64,000 nucleotides of DNA from Cupriavidus phytohabitans. Its GTDB lineage: Bacteria > Pseudomonadota > Gammaproteobacteria > Burkholderiales > Burkholderiaceae. Position 1 is the stretch's first letter, and each line of letters begins with the position of its first letter. The position numbers and the translations under genes were made by a program. The notes beneath the pieces are model-generated. The model made no database searches, was not told the DNA's origin, and saw only the letters and a program-made list of their open reading frames with translations. Below, one piece after another: positions 56,220-64,000 of this stretch. The stretch lies in contig NZ_AUFE01000019.1 of NCBI RefSeq assembly GCF_000426345.1, positions 1-64,000 of the forward strand. The letters are read 5' to 3'.

Positions 56220-57890
56220 CTAGCCTTCGAAGCCGCGCGACGCCACGCGCTTCAGCAACCCGGCCTCCGCATCCAGCGTGCCGAACACGCGCCCGTGCTG
56301 GCGCCCGAGCCGGCTGGCGACAAACAGCTCCGCATCCTCCGCATCGGCATGCGCCAGCATCAGCGCTGCCTGCGTGGTCAGCACCAGCCCCTGCGCAAAG
56401 CGGCGCGCGTTGGCCTCCAGGTGCTCCGGCGCCTCGCGCAGCAGCGCCTGCAGCGAGGCCAGCTCCGCACGCACCGCGGGATGGCCGCCGGCGCGGCGCT
56501 GCAGGTCCTGCAGCAGGCGCGCGCCGTCGTCGGGGTTGCGCTGGAGCGCGCGCAGCACGTCCAGGCACATGATGTTGCCCGAGCCCTCCCAGATCGAGTT
56601 GACCGGCGCTTCGCGGTACAGCCGCGCCATCGGGCTTTCTTCCACGTAGCCGTTGCCGCCCCAGACCTCCATTGCCTCGCCGGTGGCCTCGATGGCGCGC
56701 TTGCAGATCCAGAACTTTGCCGCGGGCGTGACCACGCGCTTCCATGCGGCCGCGAGCGGGTCGGGGTTGTCGCCCTCGGCATGCTCGAAGGCGTGGCCCA
56801 GTTCCATCATCAGCAGTGTGGCCGCCTCGGATTCCAGCGCCAGGTCAGCCAGCACGTTGCGCATCAGCGGCTGGTCGGCGAGCAGGCGGCCGAAGGCGCT
56901 GCGGTGGCGCGTGTGGTGCAGCGCCTGCACGAAGGCAGCGCGCAGGATCGCAGAGCTGCCGATCACGCAGTCGAGTCGCGTATTGGTCGCCATTTCGATG
57001 ATGGTGGGGATGCCGCGACCTTCCTCGCCGATCAGGATGCCGGTGGCGTCGCGGAATTCGACTTCGCTGCTCGAGTTGGAGCGGTTGCCCAGCTTGTCCT
57101 TCAGGCGCTGGATCTGGATCGGGTTCTTGCTGCCGTCGTCGCGGAAGCGCGGCACGAAGAAGCACGACAGCGGACCGTCTTCGGCGCCCATGCGCGCGAC
57201 CACCAGGTGCGCATCGCACATCGGCGCCGAGAAGAACCACTTGTGCCCGGTCAGTGTGTATTCCGCGCCACGGCCTTCGCCACGCACGGCGCGCGCCACC
57301 GTGGTGTTGGCGCGCACGTCGGAGCCGCCCTGTTTCTCCGTCATGCCCATGCCGATCATGATCGCCGTCTTGTCGCGCCAGGGCAGGTCGCGCGCATCAT
57401 GCTCGCTCGCGTACAAGCGCGGTTCGAGTTCGGCGAACAGCGCGGCTTCCTTGCGCAGCACCGGGATGCTGGCGAGGGTCATCGTGGTCGGGCACAGCGA
57501 GCCGGACTCCACCTGCGCCTGCAGGAAGTAGCCCGCGGTGCGCGCGCTCCACGCGCCCGCGCGCGGCTGCGCGAAGGGCAGGGCCTGCAATTGCTGGCCG
57601 CGCAGCAGCGACAGCAGTGCATGCCAGCTCGGGTGGAATTCCACGAAATCGATGCGCTCGCCGGTGCGGCTGTGCGTGTGCAGCTCGGGCGTATGGCGGT
57701 TGGCATCCGCTGCCCATTGCTGCACTTCCGGCTCTCCCAGGCGCGCGCCGAACTGCCCCAGCGCCTCGGCATGCCAGCCACCGCCAAGCCGTTCCAGCGC
57801 AGCGCGGACAAAAGGATCGCAGACGAAGAGGTTATAGTGCGCAAGATCCGGCACCTGGTTGAAGACGCGGTGCGTGGCGGCGTCGGTCAT
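56220..57890 (-). CDS. aidB: AidB-like acyl-CoA dehydrogenase
   Basis: A 556-residue member of the long AidB branch of acyl-CoA dehydrogenases. The start THRVFNQVPDLAHYNLF and FHPSWHALLSLLRG resemble E. coli AidB, and GMGMTEKQGGSDVRANTT, HKWFFSAPMCDAH and WGGNGYVEESPMARLYREAP are family segments; the last carries the usual active-site Glu. E. coli AidB binds FAD and DNA and belongs to the adaptive response to alkylation, but a metabolic role is possible. The ATG at 57890 starts MTDAATHRV. Confidence 0.87.
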   Translation of the reverse strand: MTDAATHRVFNQVPDLAHYNLFVCDPFVRAALERLGGGWHAEALGQFGARLGEPEVQQWAADANRHTPELHTHSRTGERIDFVEFHPSWHALLSLLRGQQLQALPFAQPRAGAWSARTAGYFLQAQVESGSLCPTTMTLASIPVLRKEAALFAELEPRLYASEHDARDLPWRDKTAIMIGMGMTEKQGGSDVRANTTVARAVRGEGRGAEYTLTGHKWFFSAPMCDAHLVVARMGAEDGPLSCFFVPRFRDDGSKNPIQIQRLKDKLGNRSNSSSEVEFRDATGILIGEEGRGIPTIIEMATNTRLDCVIGSSAILRAAFVQALHHTRHRSAFGRLLADQPLMRNVLADLALESEAATLLMMELGHAFEHAEGDNPDPLAAAWKRVVTPAAKFWICKRAIEATGEAMEVWGGNGYVEESPMARLYREAPVNSIWEGSGNIMCLDVLRALQRNPDDGARLLQDLQRRAGGHPAVRAELASLQALLREAPEHLEANARRFAQGLVLTTQAALMLAHADAEDAELFVASRLGRQHGRVFGTLDAEAGLLKRVASRGFEG

Positions 57891-58105
57891 GATAAGGGTC
57901 TCCTGGATCGGTTCGATGCTTGCCGTTTGCTTGCATGGTAGGGCACGTGACAGGCGTTTGAGTGCATGCCTGTCCGCTTCACGCCGATTTTTGCGCTGCA
58001 CCATGCGCGATTCGATACCTCTGCGCAAAGGTGTGGCACCACAAACCATAGGGAACTGGCACTGGCGCCCACCGGTGCTCTGTGCTTAAATTCACCCCGT
58101 TGGAT

Positions 58106-60182
<2,077 letters not shown>

Positions 60183-60324
60183 GGCAACGGCAGTACGGGC
60201 ATGGCGTCGCAACCATGCCCGCGTGTGTTCCGCCGCCGCGCAGCGCCCCGCGCGGCGGCCCAGACAACAAGGAGGCCGGCGCGGTGGCATGCCTGCATGC
60301 TTTTGCCCCGGCACAACATCCCTC

Positions 60325-61515
60325 ATGACAGCAGTACAGTCGTTTGACGTCGCCATCCTCGGGGCCGGACTCGCCGGCCGCCTGGCTGCCTGGCAACTGG
60401 TGCGCAGCGGTGCCCGCGTGGCGCTGGTGGAGCGCGCCGGGCCGGACGGCGCGGGTTCGGCCGCATATGTTGCCGCGGCCATGCTGGCGCCGCTGGCGGA
60501 ATCGGCCATCGCCGAGCGCCGCATCGTCGACCTCGGCATCGCCAGCGTCGACCTGTGGCGTGCGTGGCTGGCCGAGCTGCCGGAGCCGGTCTTCTTCCAG
60601 GAGGACGGCACGCTGGTGGTCTGGCATGCGCGCGACCGCGGCGAGATGTCGTTGTTCACCAGCCGCGTGCGTGCGGTGGCGCCGCCCGAGCTGGTGTCGC
60701 AGCGGCTGCGGGCGCTGGATGGCAAGGGCGTGGGCGAAGTCGAGCCGGCGCTGGCGGGCCGCTTCCCGCAAGGACTGCTGCTGGCCGGAGAGGGCCAGCT
60801 CGACAACCGCGGCGCGCTGCGCGCGCTGCTGTCGTGCGCCGTCAGCGAGGGCGTGCATTGCGTCTGGGAGGCCGGCGAGGTGGAAGCCGACACGCTGCCC
60901 ACGCTGGGCATCCGCGCGGACGTGGTGCTGGATTGCCGCGGCCTGGGCGCGCGCGCGGCATGGCCGGCGCAGCCCGGCGGCACCGCGCCCGGCCTGCGCG
61001 GCCTGCGCGGCGAAGTGGTGCGCGTGCATGCGCCCGACGTGAAGCTGCACCGGCCGGTGCGGCTGCTGCATCCGCGCTACCCGATCTATATTGCTCCCAA
61101 GCCCAACGACCTGTACGTGATCGGCGCGACCGAACTGGAAAGCGAGGACGATTCGCCGATGAGCGTGCGTTCCGCGCTGGAACTGCTGTCGGCGGCGCAT
61201 TCGCTGCACCCCGCTTTCGGCGAGGCGCGCGTGCTGGAGCTGAACGTGCAGCGCCGCCCCACGCGGCCCGACCACCTGCCGGCGATCCGCGTCGACCAGC
61301 AGGCACGCGTGGTGCGCGTCAACGGCCTGTACCGCCACGGCTTCCTGATCGCCCCGGCGGTCACCGAGGCCGCGTGCGCGGTGGTGGGCGCGTTGCTCAA
61401 GGGCGATCCTGCCGCGCACGCCGTGCCTGCCGCGCTGCGCTGGCCCGGCATGATCGAGGCAGTGACGGAAGCGCCGGCCGCAGCGCTGCACGCGCGCACC
61501 GGGCTGCTGCACTAA
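60325..61515 (+). CDS. thiO: FAD-dependent glycine oxidase ThiO
   Basis: A 396-residue flavoprotein of the DAAO family. The FAD loop DVAILGAGLAGRLAAWQLV begins at residue 8; GSAAYVAAAMLAPLAE and the C-terminal NGLYRHGFLIAPAV are typical of ThiO. It oxidises glycine to the imine used for thiazole formation. The ATG at 60325 (MTAVQSFDV) precedes the Rossmann strand; the open sequence farther upstream is not conserved. Position between thiC and thiS agrees. Confidence 0.88.
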   Translation: MTAVQSFDVAILGAGLAGRLAAWQLVRSGARVALVERAGPDGAGSAAYVAAAMLAPLAESAIAERRIVDLGIASVDLWRAWLAELPEPVFFQEDGTLVVWHARDRGEMSLFTSRVRAVAPPELVSQRLRALDGKGVGEVEPALAGRFPQGLLLAGEGQLDNRGALRALLSCAVSEGVHCVWEAGEVEADTLPTLGIRADVVLDCRGLGARAAWPAQPGGTAPGLRGLRGEVVRVHAPDVKLHRPVRLLHPRYPIYIAPKPNDLYVIGATELESEDDSPMSVRSALELLSAAHSLHPAFGEARVLELNVQRRPTRPDHLPAIRVDQQARVVRVNGLYRHGFLIAPAVTEAACAVVGALLKGDPAAHAVPAALRWPGMIEAVTEAPAAALHARTGLLH

Positions 61516-61527
61516 CGCAAGACTGAC

Positions 61528-61725
61528 ATGGAAATCCTGCTCAACGGCCGACCCCTCGCCCTTGCCGAATCCGCCACGCTGGCGGACGCGGTGGTCGTGG
61601 CGAAGATCGCGCCTCCTTTTGCCGCGGCGGTCAACGGCCAGTTCGTGCCGCGCGCCGCGCATGCCAACACCCCCCTTGCGGCCGGCGACCGCATCGACCT
61701 CGTGCAACCCGTGACGGGAGGCTGA
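61528..61725 (+). CDS. thiS: Sulfur carrier protein ThiS
   Basis: A 65-residue ubiquitin-fold carrier ending in the required Gly-Gly (VQPVTGG). The C-terminal glycine is adenylated and thiocarboxylated, then donates sulfur to ThiG. MEILLNGRPL and VNGQFVPR match the family. It is 12 bases after thiO and 4 bases before thiG. Confidence 0.94.
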   Translation: MEILLNGRPLALAESATLADAVVVAKIAPPFAAAVNGQFVPRAAHANTPLAAGDRIDLVQPVTGG

Positions 61726-61729
61726 CCCC

Positions 61730-62572
61730 ATGACATTCGAACCTTCCGAAACCCTGCGCGACCCGTTCGTGCTGTATGGCGAGTCGTTCGGCTCGCGCCT
61801 GCTGCTGGGCACCGCGCGCTATCCGTCGCCGGCCACGCTTGAAGCGGCCGTGCAGGCGTCCACGCCGGCCATGATCACCGTCGCGCTGCGCCGCCAGGGC
61901 GCGGTGGGCGATGGCGAGGGCGGCCAGGCGTTCTGGCAGATGCTCAAGGCGCTGAACGTGCCGGTGCTGCCCAACACCGCCGGCTGCTTCACCGCGCAGG
62001 AGGTCATCACCACCGCGATGATGGCGCGCGAGGTGTTCGAGACGCCGTGGATCAAGCTGGAGCTGATCGGCGACGACTACACGCTGCAGCCCGACACGCT
62101 CAACCTGCCCGCGGTGGCCGAGACCCTGATCAAGGAAGGCTTCAAGGTGCTGCCGTACTGCACCGAGGACCTGGTGCTGTGCCGCCGGCTGCTCGACGTC
62201 GGCTGCCAGGCGCTGATGCCATGGGCCGCGCCGATCGGCACCGGCCGCGGCGCGGTGAATCCCCATGCGATGCGCGTGCTGCGCGAGCGCCTGCCGGACA
62301 CGCCGCTGATCGTCGATGCCGGCCTGGGCCTGCCGTCGCATGCGGCGCAGGTGCTGGAGTGGGGCTACGACGGCGTGCTGCTGAACACCGCGGTGGCGCA
62401 GGCCGCCTACCCGGTCAACATGGCGCGCGCGTTCGCGCAGGCCGTCGAGGCGGGCCGCACCGCGTACCTGGCCGGGCCGATGCCCGAGCGCGAAGTGGCG
62501 CAGGCCAGCACGCCGGTGGTCGGCATGCCGTTCTGGCATGCGGAGGCAGAGCAGCGGGAGCAGCGCGCATGA
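61730..62572 (+). CDS. thiG: Thiazole synthase
   Basis: A 280-residue TIM-barrel enzyme that builds thiazole phosphate from DXP, the glycine imine and ThiS thiocarboxylate. GSRLLLGTARYPSP, VLPNTAGCFTAQEV, WIKLELIGDDYTLQPD (with the Schiff-base Lys region) and AAPIGTGRG are family marks. ATG at 61730 begins the protein; the stop overlaps thiE as ATGA. Confidence 0.94.
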   Translation: MTFEPSETLRDPFVLYGESFGSRLLLGTARYPSPATLEAAVQASTPAMITVALRRQGAVGDGEGGQAFWQMLKALNVPVLPNTAGCFTAQEVITTAMMAREVFETPWIKLELIGDDYTLQPDTLNLPAVAETLIKEGFKVLPYCTEDLVLCRRLLDVGCQALMPWAAPIGTGRGAVNPHAMRVLRERLPDTPLIVDAGLGLPSHAAQVLEWGYDGVLLNTAVAQAAYPVNMARAFAQAVEAGRTAYLAGPMPEREVAQASTPVVGMPFWHAEAEQREQRA

Positions 62573-63702
62573 CCCGCCGCCCCGTCCACGCCCCCAGCGA
62601 CGGCCCGCTGCGCGCGGCAGTGCTTGAGCACTATGGCGAGACCTTCGGCATCGACGACAAGCCGTGGCAGGCGTGGCGCCTGGAAGACGCGCCCGCGCAG
62701 CCCGGCGCGCACGATGTGCTGCTGTCCGACGGCGAAGCCGCCGAAGAAGTCATCGCACGCGTCGCAGCCAGCGGCGCCACGCTGATCGAGACCGACCGCG
62801 AAGGCGGCCAGTGGATCGACACGGTGCGCTCGCCGATGGGCACCTGGGTGTTCTCGGTTGCCGCGGACAGCGACCAGCCGCATTCGGCCGCGTTCGTCGC
62901 GGTGTTGCTGGCGAGCCTGTCGCTGCATTTCCCCGCGCATGACGCGTTGGCGCTGGCGCGCGCCTGGGCGCCGGGCTCGGCCGACTGGCCATCGGATTTC
63001 GCGCGTTTCCCGCGCGTGCGCCATGCCGCGCTGGTGGCGCCGGAGCAGGCCGCCGAGCCGTTCGCGCCGTGCCCCGCGCTGGGCCTGTATGTGGTGGTGC
63101 CGAGCGCAGAATGGATCGAGCGCCTGGCTCCGCTGAACGTGCCGACGGTGCAACTGCGCTTCAAGTCCGACGATCCCGCCGCGGTGCGCGCAGAGATCGC
63201 GCGCGCGGCCAGGGCCATGCAGGGCTCGTCGTCGCGCCTGTTCATCAACGACCACTGGCAGGCGGCGATCGACTACCACGCCGCCAACGGCGCGCAGAGC
63301 GGCATCTATGGCATCCACCTCGGCCAGGAAGACCTCGACGACGCCGACCTCGACGCGCTCCGCGCGTCCGGGCTGCGGCTGGGCGTTTCCACGCACGGTT
63401 ACGCCGAGATGCTGCGTGTCGCGGCGATCCGCCCGAGCTACCTGGCGCTGGGCGCGATCTTCCCGACCACGACCAAGGTGATGCCGACGCAGCCGCAAGG
63501 CATGGGCCGCTTCCGTGCGTATGCAAAGCTGATGCAACCGGTGATCCCGTCGCTGGTCGGTATCGGCGGCGTCAATGCCGGGAATATGCGCGAAGTGCTC
63601 GCCGTGGGTGTCGGCAGTGCCGCCGTGGTGCGCGCCGTCACCGAAGCCGACGACGTGCCGGCCGCGGTGGCACACCTGGTCAGCCTGTTCCCGGCCGGCT
63701 GA
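62569..63702 (+). CDS. thiE: Thiamine-phosphate synthase with degenerate ThiD-like N-terminal domain
   Basis: At 377 residues this is much longer than the ~210 of E. coli ThiE. The C-terminal half is ThiE: LYVVVPS, VQLRFKSDD, IYGIHLGQEDL, LGVSTHGYAEMLRVA, YLALGAIFPTTTK and IGGVNAGNMREVL. It couples HMP-PP with thiazole phosphate to form TMP. The first ~165 residues look like the C-terminal part of an HMP-P kinase (IDTVRSPMGTW, then SAAFVAVLLASLSLHFPAHDALALARAW) without the kinase GTGC motif, so catalysis there is unlikely. It closes thiC-O-S-G-E. Confidence 0.9.
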   Translation: MTRRPVHAPSDGPLRAAVLEHYGETFGIDDKPWQAWRLEDAPAQPGAHDVLLSDGEAAEEVIARVAASGATLIETDREGGQWIDTVRSPMGTWVFSVAADSDQPHSAAFVAVLLASLSLHFPAHDALALARAWAPGSADWPSDFARFPRVRHAALVAPEQAAEPFAPCPALGLYVVVPSAEWIERLAPLNVPTVQLRFKSDDPAAVRAEIARAARAMQGSSSRLFINDHWQAAIDYHAANGAQSGIYGIHLGQEDLDDADLDALRASGLRLGVSTHGYAEMLRVAAIRPSYLALGAIFPTTTKVMPTQPQGMGRFRAYAKLMQPVIPSLVGIGGVNAGNMREVLAVGVGSAAVVRAVTEADDVPAAVAHLVSLFPAG

Positions 63703-63709
63703 GCGCGCC

Positions 63710-64000
63710 GTGGCCGCCCCGCGCATTCGCCTGGCGCAGGCGGATGACCTGCCGCGCCTGCCCGGGATCGAGCTGGCGGCGGCGGCGCTGTTTCCGGAGG
63801 GCGACGTGCCGGCGCTGCTGCGCCTGGTCAGCACGCCGGACTCGGCGCTGGTGGCCGCGCAGCGCGAAGGGCGGTTGTGGGTGGCCGAGCATGGCGGCGA
63901 AGTCGCCGGCTTTGCACTGGCCAGCCGCAATGGCGCATGCGGCTATCTCGATGAAATGGACGTGCATCCGGACCATGGCCGGCGCGGCATCGGGCGTGCG
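63710..64000 (+). CDS. GNAT acetyltransferase, 5' part only
   Basis: A GTG at 63710, seven bases after thiE, opens 97 codons that run off the right edge. The sequence has the GNAT acetyl-CoA elements: RLAQADDLPRL at the start, LWVAEHGGEVAGFALA (beta strands) and MDVHPDHGRRGIGRA, the start of the Q/RxxGxG/A loop. The substrate is unknown. It may be coupled to thiE or transcribed with it. Confidence 0.75.
   Translation, partial: MAAPRIRLAQADDLPRLPGIELAAAALFPEGDVPALLRLVSTPDSALVAAQREGRLWVAEHGGEVAGFALASRNGACGYLDEMDVHPDHGRRGIGRA

Overview
This is a GC-rich chromosomal stretch of a betaproteobacterium, most likely Cupriavidus (C. necator/C. taiwanensis type) or a close Ralstonia relative. The evidence is the protein sequences (beta-type HslV propeptide, long ThiE, zinc-finger-less DksA, RegB/RegA, metX-metW), the codon use and a dispersed repeat family. 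It is almost entirely core metabolism with short gaps. I see no rRNA, tRNA, CRISPR array, transposase or prophage.

Layout. 1-11.5 kb: a leucine/isovalerate degradation cluster (mccB end, a secreted hydrolase, liuC, mccA, a hydroxyacid reductase, mvaB) interrupted by the complete biotin operon bioA-F-D-B; biotin is the cofactor of the methylcrotonyl-CoA carboxylase encoded on both sides. 11.5-13.7 kb: four tightly coupled small genes (YbaK-like deacylase, FlK-type thioesterase, DUF1289 protein, metallo-beta-lactamase-fold hydrolase). 13.7-20.7 kb, minus strand: a probable zinc-homeostasis region with a ZnuD-like TonB receptor, a DUF2946-like protein, two COG0523 GTPases with His-rich segments, a Fur-family (Zur-like) regulator and dksA. 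One operator-like sequence lies upstream of both units. 20.8-30.4 kb: fluoroacetate-dehalogenase-type hydrolase, Bug-type binding protein, hslVU, RegB/RegA redox two-component pair, PCuAC copper chaperone, LysR/YdcZ pair, CWC protein. 30.7-35.4 kb: argB, pyrimidine 5'-nucleotidase, slmA, then metX-metW behind a SAM-II-type riboswitch. 35.5-43 kb: LysR/EamA pair, thioesterase, AmpG, M48 protease, unusual subtilase. 43-51 kb: argC, exonuclease III, pyrE, patatin, PPK2, dapF and two LpxL-type acyltransferases. 51-56 kb: metK behind a second SAM-II-like leader, a 1 kb repeat island, Kdo hydroxylase and a GMC oxidoreductase. 56-64 kb: AidB-like dehydrogenase, TPP riboswitch with thiC-O-S-G-E, and the start of an acetyltransferase.

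The least ordinary items are the SAM-II-like leader of metK, whose pseudoknot pairing matches the metX leader in form but not in bases; the shared candidate Zur operator over a cluster that contains a COG0523 GTPase lacking the CxCC metal motif; a repeat family whose copies differ by compensatory stem changes; ThiE with a degenerate kinase-like N-terminal domain; and a subtilase with an unassigned N-terminal half.
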